In this document: positions 7,463-15,294 of the stretch, in pieces | Numbering within the stretch: the first letter of the stretch is position 1 | How the letters are laid out: each line of letters opens with the position of its first letter | Source: CAMBDR01 sp046597185 | GTDB taxonomy: Bacteria; Pseudomonadota; Gammaproteobacteria; Burkholderiales; Burkholderiaceae_D | DNA: 20,847 nt | Assembly (NCBI GenBank): GCA_046597185.1 | Contig: JBKJLF010000714.1 | Span: forward strand, 1-20,847 | Reading direction: 5' to 3' | Position numbers and translations under genes: made by a program | Notes under the pieces: model-generated | What the model was told of the DNA's origin: nothing | Seen by the model: the letters and a program-made list of their open reading frames with translations, nothing else | Database searches by the model: none

Positions 7463-7548
7463 TTTGGACCTATCGGAATGTGAATGGATATAATTATTTT
7501 GTGGGCCTTTCCTCTGCGAAGATTATATCGGTTACAATGCCTTGGTTT

Positions 7549-7564
7549 CCGCGAATATACGCGG
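7549..7564. promoter_or_regulatory. Inverted repeat in the divergent intergenic region
   Basis: CCGCG (7549-7553), six AT-rich bases, CGCGG (7560-7564), located 30 bp before the GTG of the Lrp-type gene. A symmetrical 16-bp site with an AT-rich centre in front of an Lrp/AsnC gene is a plausible autoregulatory operator. Confidence 0.35.
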
Positions 7565-7594
7565 TTAATTTGATTATTTTCCGAGGAAAACACG

Positions 7595-8038
7595 GTGTTG
7601 GACAAGATCGACCGACAAATCGTCGAATTGCTAAAAAATGATGCGCGCCTGAGCTACCGCGAGTTGGGCGAGCGCGTGTTTTTGAGCGCCAACACGGTGG
7701 CAGATCGGGTGCGCCGTCTGTTGCAGGATAAAGTGTTGCTCGGCTTTCATGCCGAAGTCAATTTGGCAGCGCTGGAATTGCCCTTGCAAGCCTTGATTGA
7801 TATCAAATTGCAATATGCCACCTCGGCAGAAAAGTTTGAAGCGGCCATTGCCACCATCCCCGGCATTATTGAAGCCACGCTGATGACCGGGGCGCATGAT
7901 TATATGTTGCGGGTGGCGTGTTTTGATCAAGCCGATCTGGTGCGCTTAATCGAAACCCTGCGCGCCCGTGCGGGGGTGCAAGACACGTATAGTCACGTGA
8001 TTTTGCGTCGGATTGCGGTGCAAGCGCCGCTTTCTTAA
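7595..8038 (+). CDS. Lrp/AsnC family transcriptional regulator
   Basis: 147 residues, typical for the family. An N-terminal winged helix-turn-helix spans about 3-50 (LDKIDRQIVELLKNDARLSY, then ELGERVFLSANTVADRVRRL). The C-terminal RAM/AsnC ligand-binding domain spans about 65-142, with the G-x-x-D-Y turn at 99-103 (GAHDY). Members bind as dimers to octamers and often sense amino acids. The start is GTG 7595, eight bases after a GAGG Shine-Dalgarno; TTG is the next codon. It is divergent from the S41 protease gene and 43 bp upstream of the tautomerase-like gene, with which it is probably co-transcribed. The effector is unknown. Confidence 0.9.
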   Translation: MLDKIDRQIVELLKNDARLSYRELGERVFLSANTVADRVRRLLQDKVLLGFHAEVNLAALELPLQALIDIKLQYATSAEKFEAAIATIPGIIEATLMTGAHDYMLRVACFDQADLVRLIETLRARAGVQDTYSHVILRRIAVQAPLS

Positions 8039-8081
8039 TACTATTTTTTTTTGCTGGATCATTGCCATCCACGAGTCGCCC

Positions 8082-8456
8082 ATGTCTGTCGTCACCATCA
8101 CCATTCGCAAGTCCAAGTCGGTCGATTTTAAGACAGGTATTCTGGATGCCGTGCACGCCGCCATGGCCAGTGCGGGCGTGCGCCAGGCTGAGTTGCTACA
8201 GGGTTTGATTGAGTTTGATGAAGAAAATTTCCTGTATGATCCGCGCTTCCCGGACGTGCGCACCGAGCGCACCAACGATTTCGTGTTGGTGGAAATCGTA
8301 CTTGGCAACGAGTGCGGCAGCGCAGCCAGGCAGGAAATTCTGACCAATCTGGCGGGGCAACTCAATGCGCGTGGCTACAACCCGGCCAATGTGAAAGTGG
8401 TGTTTCAGGATGCGCCATGGGAAAACTGGTCGCCCGCCGGGGGCGGCATCCCGTAA
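8082..8456 (+). CDS. Tautomerase-like protein (Tautomerase_2 type) without N-terminal proline
   Basis: A 124-residue protein from ATG 8082. The pattern AVHAAMASAGV near 23, the segment YDPRFPDVR...NDFVLVEIVLG (52-75) and the C-terminal ENWSPAGGG (114-122) fit the Tautomerase_2 branch of the 4-oxalocrotonate tautomerase/MIF superfamily, a two beta-alpha-beta unit fold. Superfamily enzymes use Pro1 as catalytic base. Here the sequence opens MSVVTITIRK, so after Met removal the first residue is Ser. Classic tautomerase chemistry is therefore doubtful, and a non-enzymatic or altered role is possible. An upstream in-frame ATG (8013) lies inside the preceding gene and gives no proline either. It is probably co-transcribed with the Lrp-type regulator. 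Confidence 0.72.
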   Translation: MSVVTITIRKSKSVDFKTGILDAVHAAMASAGVRQAELLQGLIEFDEENFLYDPRFPDVRTERTNDFVLVEIVLGNECGSAARQEILTNLAGQLNARGYNPANVKVVFQDAPWENWSPAGGGIP

Positions 8457-8467
8457 TACTGACCCGG

Positions 8468-9229
8468 TTATGGGTGAAATTGCTGAATCACTTCAATCAA
8501 ACCGACGATATTGGCGTTGAGCTCTTCCAATTCTTCGGCGGGAACCCACCATTCGGTGTGGTGGCGGTCGCCGACCTGTTGGATTTGATATTTATCCATA
8601 AATTCCTTGCGTACTTCAAAGCGCGTGACGCAGCCGTAGCCGCTGGCTTTCACATTCCAGTCGCGCGCGATTTGGGCCGCGTATGGTTCATTGGTGACCG
8701 GGTAAAAAATCGGTTGTTCCGGCAGGCGTGGCGGCCATTTTTTGTAGCCGCTGGCTTGGACCAGGGCCAGCTCGTTCGGGCCAGTGGGGCGATACAGGGT
8801 AACGGTGTCTTTTGTGGTGGCTTCCAAAACAGGCGCTTGATCGGCGCTGTGGTGGATGCCATTAAACATCACCACATCGGCAATTTCATAAGGATTAACA
8901 CCTTCGAGGCAGGCGACGTTAAACGAATACTCGTTTGGATTGGCGCGCCGTTGATGGTGGGTGTAAATGCCGCAGTGGCTGCAAAAATAGTGTTTCGCGG
9001 TGTGGGTATTAAACTGATACAGGGTCAAGGCATCTTGCCCCTGCAAAATCGTGATGCTGGCCAAGGGCACTGCCGCCATGATGGCCCCCTTGCGGCGGCA
9101 CAGCGAGCAATTGCAGCGGTAGGGCGCGGCCAAGCCATCGGGCAAGTCGATTTCAAGCACGACTGCGCCACAATGGCAACTGGCTTTGTGTTTGGCGAGA
9201 ATTGGGGTGTTGCCGATGGTTTTTAGCAT
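8468..9229 (-). CDS. Fusion: GFA/CENP-V zinc domain + 'ADP-ribosylation/crystallin J1'-type domain
   Basis: 253 residues in one uninterrupted frame. Residues 1 to about 125 are a GFA (glutathione-dependent formaldehyde-activating enzyme/CENP-V) domain with its cysteine pattern intact: C18-x-C20, C39-x-C41-x2-C44 and C83-x2-C86. These should bind structural and catalytic zinc. Residues about 140-250 (TLYRPTGPNELALVQASGY, PPRLPEQPIFYPVTNEPYA, ARDWNV, then HTEWWVPAEELEELN) match the small proteobacterial proteins annotated 'ADP-ribosylation/crystallin J1', usually a separate gene of about 110-120 residues with no proven function. The GFA name does not prove formaldehyde chemistry. It converges with the tautomerase-like gene (11 bp between stops). 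The RBS is weak (AAGAG). Confidence 0.8.
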   Translation of the reverse strand: MLKTIGNTPILAKHKASCHCGAVVLEIDLPDGLAAPYRCNCSLCRRKGAIMAAVPLASITILQGQDALTLYQFNTHTAKHYFCSHCGIYTHHQRRANPNEYSFNVACLEGVNPYEIADVVMFNGIHHSADQAPVLEATTKDTVTLYRPTGPNELALVQASGYKKWPPRLPEQPIFYPVTNEPYAAQIARDWNVKASGYGCVTRFEVRKEFMDKYQIQQVGDRHHTEWWVPAEELEELNANIVGLIEVIQQFHP

Positions 9230-9321
9230 GGGTGGACTCTTGTAAAAATGTGTTGTGGCGAGAAGCGCTTTGCAAGGCGGCAGGAAATTCAGCGATTAAG
9301 GCATCATAAATTTCACTGGCT

Positions 9322-9960
9322 TTAGAAATCATGGCCGATCTCGTCGATTAAATCTTCAAGCGGTTGCGACAGCGCCGCGATGATGGGGCTGATGTCGCCA
9401 CTCGTATCGTGGTAGTGGATGGCGTTATCGCTCTCTTTTTGCGCCAAATAAAAGTAATTTTCTGCGTTCTTGCTGCTATAGCCTTTCAGTGCTTCCAGCA
9501 TATACGGGCTATGGGTCGTGACCAGCACTTTTGCGCCCAGTTTGGTCAAGGCGCAAATGATTTTTGCATAGGCAATTTGCCACTTTGGGTGCAGGCTGGT
9601 TTCTGGTTCATCCAGGATTAAAATCGTGTCTTCCCGGACGTAATCACCTTTGATTAATAACTCAAGATCGTGTCTTTCTCCGAGATGCGGTGGCGAGAAA
9701 AGGCGGCGGAATTCCGGGTGTTGTGCAAGGGATACGTGTCGGCGGATGTCTATCAGAATGCGCTCTAAAACTTGACGTATTCTCGTGTCTTGCATCTTTT
9801 TGAGCGCAACCGGATAATTCGAGAAGGCTTGCACCAGAGCGAAAAATACCCGGCCTACCGTACTTTTGCCAACATCGTTCTCACCCGCAATCACCGTCAA
9901 ATTGCCCAGCTCAACGGCAACGCGAGTGATTGATCCAATGTTCTCAATAATTAATTTCAT
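9322..9960 (-). CDS. Shortened AAA family ATPase (OLD/AAA_15-like), probably internally deleted
   Basis: 212 residues from ATG 9958-9960 (MKLIIENIGS). It has Walker A GENDVGKST (26-34), Walker B TILILDEPETSLHP (112-125) and the switch histidine in LVTTHSPYML (146-155), the layout of ABC-type AAA_15/AAA_21 ATPases. Related proteins place well over a hundred residues, including an SSG-like signature, between Walker A and Walker B. Here there are about 80, and the segment before Walker B (LGERHDLELLIKGDYVREDT) has no signature, so dimer-type ATP hydrolysis may be lost. It stands alone with no nuclease or toxin partner. It lies just past the 3' end of tRNA-Phe, a common integration point, so it may be a remnant of a defence or mobile gene. 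The frame upstream of 9960 lacks a ribosome site. Confidence 0.72.
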   Translation of the reverse strand: MKLIIENIGSITRVAVELGNLTVIAGENDVGKSTVGRVFFALVQAFSNYPVALKKMQDTRIRQVLERILIDIRRHVSLAQHPEFRRLFSPPHLGERHDLELLIKGDYVREDTILILDEPETSLHPKWQIAYAKIICALTKLGAKVLVTTHSPYMLEALKGYSSKNAENYFYLAQKESDNAIHYHDTSGDISPIIAALSQPLEDLIDEIGHDF

Positions 9961-10072
9961 TGCGCTACCTGTGGTGAATAATTTGCCGTCGAGCCCAGGC
10001 TGCATTATCGCATGCAATTTGGCGTTTTAAACCGTGGCGCGGTTTTCTGCGGTTTTGTGTAAACGGCCAACA

Positions 10073-10105
10073 CAAACAAAAACGCCCACTCCGAAGAGCA
10101 GGCGT
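10073..10105 (-). terminator. Rho-independent terminator of tRNA-Phe
   Basis: On the minus strand ACGCCTGCTC, a TTCG tetraloop, then GAGTGGGCGT form a ten-pair stem with two G-U pairs, followed by TTTTTGTTTG. It starts about 20 bases past the tRNA 3' end. Confidence 0.85.
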
Positions 10106-10124
10106 TGTTTGCATGACGAATTCT

Positions 10125-10200
<76 letters not shown>

Positions 10201-10317
10201 AAGAAAGAAGCTATTATAGCAGTCTTTTTTAGGTTTGCAAGTGAAACGCGCACACATGTTGAAAAAATTTGAAAATATACAAAATCGTGGCGGCAGTGCA
10301 GGCAGGCCCGGGCAGGC

Positions 10318-10323
10318 TATAAT
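10318..10323 (+). promoter_or_regulatory. -10 box; possible leaderless start
   Basis: A perfect TATAAT. The usual start point would be near 10330, the A of the second in-frame ATG of the monooxygenase gene. No clear -35 (AGTGCA at 17-bp spacing) and no Shine-Dalgarno are seen. Confidence 0.4.
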
Positions 10324-11577
10324 ATGCGCATGAATAAAACTTCCTCCCCCTCTACCCTGGTACGCCTGCCGCAGTCCGATATTATTATCGTTGGCAATGG
10401 CGTGATCGCAAAAACTGCCGCGCTCGCGCTGGCGCAAGCTGGCTTGCAAGTGACCACGCTGGGGCCACCTGGCCCGGCCACGCCACCCAAACCACCCAAG
10501 CCACTCAAGTCTGCAGCCAGCGCGTGGGATGTGCGCGTCTATGCACTCAACCACACCGCCTTTCATTTGCTCTCCGGCTTAAAAGTGTGGGATGCCATGC
10601 ATGCCGAACGTATTGCGCCGGTCGATGAAATGGCAATTCATGGTGATGCCAGTCACGCCAATCTTTCTTTTGATGCATTTGCCGCCCATGTTGATGCGCT
10701 GGCCTGGATCGTAGAAGACAGCAACCTGAACCAGGCACTCGATGCCGCACTTAAATTTGCCCCCAATTTACGCATGCTGCAAGGCCGCGCCCTCAGTTTA
10801 AACAGCGAAGCCAGCCATGCCACCATCCAACTGGACAATGGCGAAGCCTTGCACGCCAGCCTCATCGTCGGCGCAGACGGCGCGCAATCGTGGGTGCGCT
10901 CGCAGTGCAATATCGGGCACGATTACCGTTCCTACAAACAACAAGGCGTGGTCAGTAATTTTCATTGCGAACGGCCCCATCGCGGCGTGGCACGTCAATG
11001 GTTCACTGGCAGCGATGGCATTATCGCTTTGCTGCCTTTGCCGGATCAACAGGTATCCCTGGTGTGGTCGGCACCGGAGCACCTGGCGCAAACCCTGCTC
11101 ACCGAATCGCCCAGCCAATTGGCGGCGCGTCTGGCGCATTATTGTGGCGCAGAATTGGGTGAGCTAACCCCGCTGCAACCGGAACTGGTGCGCGGCTTTC
11201 CGCTCTCACTAATCAAACCACATACCCTGATTGCGCCCCGCGTGGCCTTGGTGGGTGATGCCGCCCATGTGATACACCCCTTGGCCGGACACGGTATGAA
11301 CCTGGGTTTTGCCGATATCGCTGATTTATTGCAAGTGATCAGCGAACGCGAAGCCCAACGCGATTGCGGTGACGAGCGCGTGCTGGCGCGTTACGCCCGG
11401 GCGCGCAAGGAAGAAGTGTTGTTAATGCAAATGGTTACCGATGGCTTGGCACGCTTATTTGGCGCGAATTTCGAACCTTTACGCGTTTTACGTAATTTAG
11501 GAATGAACTTATTTGATAAACTACCACTCTTAAAACAGCGCCTGATCGCCCATGCTTTGGGTAAGCGCGTGCGCTAA
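10324..11577 (+). CDS. UbiH/UbiF/VisC family FAD-dependent monooxygenase
   Basis: A 417-residue class A flavin monooxygenase of the kind that hydroxylates the ring of ubiquinone precursors. Three FAD/NAD(P)H signatures are present: the N-terminal Rossmann strand DIIIVGNGVIAKTAA (19-33; the third glycine of GxGxxG is alanine), IVGADGAQSWVR (181-192) and LVGDAAHVIHPLAGHGMNLG (309-328), which is typical of the Ubi hydroxylase group. A proline-rich insert (GPPGPATPPKPPKP, 47-60) after the second Rossmann strand is unusual. The start is ATG 10324 or ATG 10330; neither has a ribosome site, and the TATAAT at 10318 suggests a very short or absent leader. It is followed by the DsbC gene after 108 bp with a separate promoter. 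Which ring position it hydroxylates cannot be told. Confidence 0.85.
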   Translation: MRMNKTSSPSTLVRLPQSDIIIVGNGVIAKTAALALAQAGLQVTTLGPPGPATPPKPPKPLKSAASAWDVRVYALNHTAFHLLSGLKVWDAMHAERIAPVDEMAIHGDASHANLSFDAFAAHVDALAWIVEDSNLNQALDAALKFAPNLRMLQGRALSLNSEASHATIQLDNGEALHASLIVGADGAQSWVRSQCNIGHDYRSYKQQGVVSNFHCERPHRGVARQWFTGSDGIIALLPLPDQQVSLVWSAPEHLAQTLLTESPSQLAARLAHYCGAELGELTPLQPELVRGFPLSLIKPHTLIAPRVALVGDAAHVIHPLAGHGMNLGFADIADLLQVISEREAQRDCGDERVLARYARARKEEVLLMQMVTDGLARLFGANFEPLRVLRNLGMNLFDKLPLLKQRLIAHALGKRVR

Positions 11578-11602
11578 CCCAATCCTGTTTTAAATCGCTT
11601 TG

Positions 11603-11611
11603 TGATATAAA
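11603..11611 (+). promoter_or_regulatory. Extended -10 promoter for the dsbC-like gene
   Basis: TGATATAAA is an extended -10 element (TGn then TATAAA) with no good -35. The predicted start is near 11618, giving a leader of about 68 bases. Confidence 0.45.
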
Positions 11612-11685
11612 ATACGCAAGTGGATTCAGGCGTAGCAAATAAGGCAATCGCCATGGTCAAACCGAGTAAAACATTTGGAGAAATA

Positions 11686-12426
11686 ATGAAAATAAGTAAA
11701 ATTGCAGTTTTGATTGCCTCTGCTTTGATGGCGACCATGGCATGTGCGGAACAACCTGCGGCAAAAAAAGCAGGCTATACCGAAGCAGAATTGAAAAAAA
11801 TGCTGGAACCGCGTTTGGGTGAAGGCGTTAAAATCGATACCATCCGCCCCACCCCGTATTCCGATATGTTGGAAGTGCGGATTGGCTCCGATATTTTGTA
11901 CACCGATAAAAAAGGCGAATATCTGTTTGTGGGCCGCGTGTTAGCCACCAAAAACATGGAAGACTTAACCAAGGCGCGGGTTGATTTACTCACCAAAGTC
12001 AATTTTAACGATCTGCCTTTTGCCGATTCGATTAAAGTGGTACGTGGCGATGGCAAGCGCGTGATTGCCGTGTTTGAAGACCCCAACTGCGGTTACTGCA
12101 AAAAATTCCGCCAAACCGTCGCCGGTTTGGATAATGTGACCGTACATACCTTTTTGTATAATGTGTTGTCCGAAGATTCCGCCGTCAAATCGAAAAACAT
12201 TTGGTGCTCGACAGACCGCAAACAGGCACTGGAAGACTGGATGATTAACGGCAAAGCACCGACAACGGCGGCGGAAGATTGCAAAAACCCGAATGAGCGA
12301 GTATCGGAATTGGGCCGCAAGCTAAAAATCAGTGGCACACCCACCATATTTTTTGCCGATGGCAGCCGTATTCCAGGCTTTGTCGAAAGTAAGGTTCTGG
12401 AGCAAAAACTGGCTTCAGTGAAATAA
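11686..12426 (+). CDS. dsbC: DsbC-family periplasmic disulfide isomerase
   Basis: 246 residues from ATG 11686, five bases after GGAG. The longer upstream frame is rejected because this start gives a proper signal peptide (MKISKIAVLIASALMATMAC, cleavage near ACA-EQ). Residues about 35-95 are the DsbC_N dimerisation domain. The thioredoxin-like domain has CGYC at 135-138 (EDPNCGYCKKF) and the cis-proline P219 in SGTPTIFF. A second cysteine pair, C174 and C199, corresponds to the structural disulfide of DsbC. It shuffles wrong disulfides in exported proteins and is normally kept reduced by DsbD, which is not in the window. A hairpin terminator follows. Confidence 0.92.
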   Translation: MKISKIAVLIASALMATMACAEQPAAKKAGYTEAELKKMLEPRLGEGVKIDTIRPTPYSDMLEVRIGSDILYTDKKGEYLFVGRVLATKNMEDLTKARVDLLTKVNFNDLPFADSIKVVRGDGKRVIAVFEDPNCGYCKKFRQTVAGLDNVTVHTFLYNVLSEDSAVKSKNIWCSTDRKQALEDWMINGKAPTTAAEDCKNPNERVSELGRKLKISGTPTIFFADGSRIPGFVESKVLEQKLASVK

Positions 12427-12439
12427 AAAAGAGTCAAAC

Positions 12440-12466
12440 AACGGTCAGCCTGGTCTGGCCGTTTTG
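12440..12466 (+). terminator. Hairpin terminator after dsbC
   Basis: AACGGTCAG, a six-base loop and CTGGCCGTT give a nine-pair stem (one G-U) that begins 13 bases after the dsbC stop. Only TTTTG follows, so termination could be leaky and read into the next gene. Confidence 0.6.
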
Positions 12467-12501
12467 CATTGGACTGGCGACAAAACAAAAGGCGAAAGTA
12501 A

Positions 12502-12960
12502 ATGATTACCTTACATATCAATGGCAAAGAACGGCAAGTCGATATTGACCCGGAAACCCCGATCTTATGGGCGTTGCGCGATAATTTGAATATGACGGGC
12601 ACCAAATTTGGCTGCGGTGCCGCCCTGTGCGGTGCCTGCACCGTGCATTTGGATGGCGAACCGATCCGCTCTTGCGTGACCCCCGTGTCGGCCGCAGTGG
12701 GCAAAAAAATCACCACCATCGAAGCCATGGAACTGGATAAAGTGGGCAAAGCCGTGCAAGAAGCCTGGGTCAAACACGATGTGCCGCAATGTGGTTATTG
12801 CCAAAGTGGGCAAATTATGAGTGCGTCAGCCTTGTTGCGCGGCAATAAACACCCGAGCGATGCTGATATCGACAACGCCATGAGCGGTAATATTTGCCGC
12901 TGCGGCACCTACCAACGGATTCGGGCCGCCATCAAAGAGGCGGCGCGTCAGTTGGCTTGA
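12502..12960 (+). CDS. [2Fe-2S] subunit of a molybdenum hydroxylase (IorA-like)
   Basis: 152 residues, the normal size of the small subunit. The N-terminal plant-type [2Fe-2S] cluster uses C38, C43, C46 and C58 (FGCGAALCGACTVHL and RSC). The C-terminal four-helix domain holds the second cluster with C97, C100, C132 and C134 (CGYCQSGQ and ICRCGTYQRIR). It passes electrons from the molybdenum cofactor of the large subunit encoded next. Small subunits of this two-subunit kind (isoquinoline 1-oxidoreductase, related aldehyde oxidases) carry no signal and ride out with the Tat-exported partner. The RBS is weak (AAAGG then 10 bases). Confidence 0.93.
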   Translation: MITLHINGKERQVDIDPETPILWALRDNLNMTGTKFGCGAALCGACTVHLDGEPIRSCVTPVSAAVGKKITTIEAMELDKVGKAVQEAWVKHDVPQCGYCQSGQIMSASALLRGNKHPSDADIDNAMSGNICRCGTYQRIRAAIKEAARQLA

Positions 12961-12972
12961 TTCATGCGCTTG

Positions 12973-12995
12973 AACCATGGGCTTAATTCATGGTT
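12973..12995 (+). promoter_or_regulatory. Hairpin between the two hydroxylase subunit genes
   Basis: AACCATG, nine bases, CATGGTT: perfect seven-base arms that start 13 bases after the small subunit's stop. TTGTTGG rather than a U-tract follows. It could stabilise the small-subunit mRNA or attenuate transcription into the large-subunit gene. Confidence 0.4.
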
Positions 12996-13050
12996 TGTTG
13001 GAAAAATGTAATAAAACATTTATTTCTTAATCTTATGATCAGTCTTGCTG

Positions 13051-13056
13051 TATAAT
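13051..13056 (+). promoter_or_regulatory. -10 box upstream of the large-subunit gene
   Basis: A perfect TATAAT in an AT-rich stretch, about 49 bases before ATG 13105. No strong -35 is seen at the right spacing. It suggests that the large subunit has its own promoter within the 144-bp gap. Confidence 0.4.
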
Positions 13057-13104
13057 CCACTTTCGTTCAAAGATAGTCTTTAATGCCACTCAGCAAGGAA
13101 AATC

Positions 13105-15267
13105 ATGCGCCTTAATCCACAAACCGAACCAGAACGCCGCCGTTTTTTAAGAACCAGCACCCAAGTCGGCTTGGTTCTGGGGTTTTATGTGGCCAATCCG
13201 GGCAAAATGGCTTTGGCCCAGAATTCGCCACCCCCCAGTGAACCGAATGCATTTTTGCATATTGCGCCCGACAACTCGATCAAAATATTGGTCAATCGAC
13301 TGGAATTTGGTCAGGGCGTGTTGACCAGTTTGCCGATGTTGATTGCCGAAGAACTGGATGCCGATTGGCGTAACGTCCATGCAGAGCTGGCCCCGGCGGG
13401 CGATGCCTTTAAAGATCGCGTTAATGGCATCCAAATGACGGGCGGCTCCAGCTCGGTGCGCAATTCTTATTTGCAATATCGCGAAATTGGCGCGAAAGCA
13501 CGCCAGATGTTATTGGCGGCGGCGGCCAAGCAATGGCAAGTCAATATCGACCAATGCAAAACGGCACCCGGCATGGTATTGGGGCCGAATGGTAAAAAAG
13601 CCAGTTTTGGTTCCTTGGCGCAAGCGGCCATGCAATTGCCCGTCCCCGCCAAAGTCAGCTTGAAAGACCCGAAAACTTTCCGCTTATTGGGCAAACCCAC
13701 GCCACGGCTGGATAGCCGCGCCAAAACCAATGGCAGCCAACAATTTGGTATCGATTTTAGCTTGCCCGGCATGCGCGTGGTCTTGCTTGCGCGGCCACCC
13801 GTGTTTGGCGCGAAAGTGGCCAAATTCGACGCCAGCAAAGCGCTGGCGATTAAAGGCGTGCTGGATGTGAAAGAAGTGACGCTGGACCGGGGCGCAACGG
13901 GTGTGGCCGTGTTGGCGCAAGGCTATTGGCCCGCGCGCCAAGGGCGTGAAGCGTTACAAATTGAATGGGATAGCGCTGGCGTGGAAAAAGTCGATAGCGC
14001 CCGCCAATTGGCGAGTTTTAAAAGCCTGGTGCAAAATCCGGGGGCCATGGCATTGAAAGCGGATATCAGCGCATTGCCCAAGGCCGACAAAAAAATTGTG
14101 GCCGAATATGAATTCCCCTATTTGGCGCATGCGCCGATGGAGCCACTCAATTGCGTGATTGACCTCAAAGCCGACAGTTGCAGCGTGTGGGTGGGTAGCC
14201 AGTTTCAAACTTTTGATCAGGCCGCCATTGCCAAAACAGCGGGTTTAAAGCCCAATCAAGTGGCTTTACATACCATGATGGCAGGCGGTGGCTTTGGGCG
14301 GCGTGCCGTCCCCAGTTCTGACTATTTGGTTGAAGCCGTGCATGTGGCGCGTGCCTTCCCGGGCGCACCGATCAAATTGATCTGGAGCCGTGAAGATGAT
14401 CTCAAGGGTGGCTATTACCGTCCCTCGCATGTACATCGCGCGCATATCGGTTTTGATGCCAAGGGTGAGGTATTGGCCTGGCAGCATGTGATTGCCGGGC
14501 AATCCATCGCTGGTGGTACGCCGTTTGAAGGGTTTATGGTGAAAGACGGGGTGGATAGTTTAATGACCGAAGGCATGGGCGCGCCGTATGCGGTGCCGAT
14601 GGAATTGTCGGTACATCACCCCAAAGCAAATGTGCCAGTATTGTGGTGGCGTTCGGTTGGATCTACTCATACCGCGTTTGTGATGGAAACCTTGATCGAT
14701 GAAGCGGCCGAAGTGGCAGGCGTTGACCCGGTGGCTTACCGCAAAAAGCTGATTGGCGAGAAACATCCGCGCCATTTGGCGGCGCTGGATTTGGCGGTAG
14801 CGCGTTCGGGCTATGGCAAAGTCAAATTACCCAAAGGCCATGCTTATGGGGTAGCGCTGCATGAATCGTTTAATTCGGTGGTGGCTTATGTGGTGCAAGC
14901 GTCGCTGCAAAACGGCGTACCCAAGTTGCATAAGGTAACGGCGGGCGTGCATTGCAATTTGGTGGTCAATCCGCTCACGGTCGAGGCGCAAGTGCAAGGG
15001 GCGATACTCATGGCCTTGGGCACCTGCATGCCCGGTTCCGCCATTACCTTGCGTGATGGCGTGGTGGAACAGCGCAATTTTAACGATTACACGGTGGCGC
15101 GCATGTCGGATATGCCGCAGGTGGCAGTGCATATGGTGCCATCAAGCGAAGCGCCCACAGGCATGGGTGAACCGGGTTTACCGCCGCTGGCCCCGGCGTT
15201 TGCCAATGCTTTGTTCCGCATCACGGGCAAACGCTTGCGTAAATTGCCGTTTGATTTGAAGGCTTAG
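13105..15267 (+). CDS. Molybdopterin-binding large subunit, xanthine dehydrogenase family (IorB-like)
   Basis: 720 residues, the usual length for IorB-type subunits. A Tat-like signal (ERRRFLRTSTQVGLVLG, twin arginines at 11-13, then F14-L15) points to a periplasmic enzyme. Two family features stand out: HAPMEPLNC (342-350) and the cofactor loop GGGFGRR (394-400). E689 in TGMGEPGLPP is in the place of the catalytic glutamate that activates water on molybdenum. With the [2Fe-2S] subunit it would hydroxylate an N-heterocycle or oxidise an aldehyde; the substrate cannot be told. No XdhC-type maturation gene and no cytochrome c subunit lie beside it, so these must come from elsewhere. It converges with rep, 27 bp downstream. 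Confidence 0.92.
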   Translation: MRLNPQTEPERRRFLRTSTQVGLVLGFYVANPGKMALAQNSPPPSEPNAFLHIAPDNSIKILVNRLEFGQGVLTSLPMLIAEELDADWRNVHAELAPAGDAFKDRVNGIQMTGGSSSVRNSYLQYREIGAKARQMLLAAAAKQWQVNIDQCKTAPGMVLGPNGKKASFGSLAQAAMQLPVPAKVSLKDPKTFRLLGKPTPRLDSRAKTNGSQQFGIDFSLPGMRVVLLARPPVFGAKVAKFDASKALAIKGVLDVKEVTLDRGATGVAVLAQGYWPARQGREALQIEWDSAGVEKVDSARQLASFKSLVQNPGAMALKADISALPKADKKIVAEYEFPYLAHAPMEPLNCVIDLKADSCSVWVGSQFQTFDQAAIAKTAGLKPNQVALHTMMAGGGFGRRAVPSSDYLVEAVHVARAFPGAPIKLIWSREDDLKGGYYRPSHVHRAHIGFDAKGEVLAWQHVIAGQSIAGGTPFEGFMVKDGVDSLMTEGMGAPYAVPMELSVHHPKANVPVLWWRSVGSTHTAFVMETLIDEAAEVAGVDPVAYRKKLIGEKHPRHLAALDLAVARSGYGKVKLPKGHAYGVALHESFNSVVAYVVQASLQNGVPKLHKVTAGVHCNLVVNPLTVEAQVQGAILMALGTCMPGSAITLRDGVVEQRNFNDYTVARMSDMPQVAVHMVPSSEAPTGMGEPGLPPLAPAFANALFRITGKRLRKLPFDLKA

Positions 15268-15294
15268 TAATCTGCTGCGGCTTACTTCGGTAGA

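Noticed and set aside
8312..9226. Long plus-strand ORF (304 codons) opposite the GFA fusion gene
   Set aside because: It is the antisense shadow of a gene with clear domains, starts inside the tautomerase-like gene and shows no recognisable motif.
9961..10017. Longer N-terminus for the AAA ATPase (ATG at 10015-10017)
   Set aside because: The typical ATPase start is MKLIIENIGS; the extension reaches towards the tRNA terminator and is not family-like.
10035..10050. AAACCG/CGGTTT hairpin beyond the tRNA terminator
   Set aside because: A short stem with only a weak T-run; the neighbouring ten-pair hairpin already explains termination.
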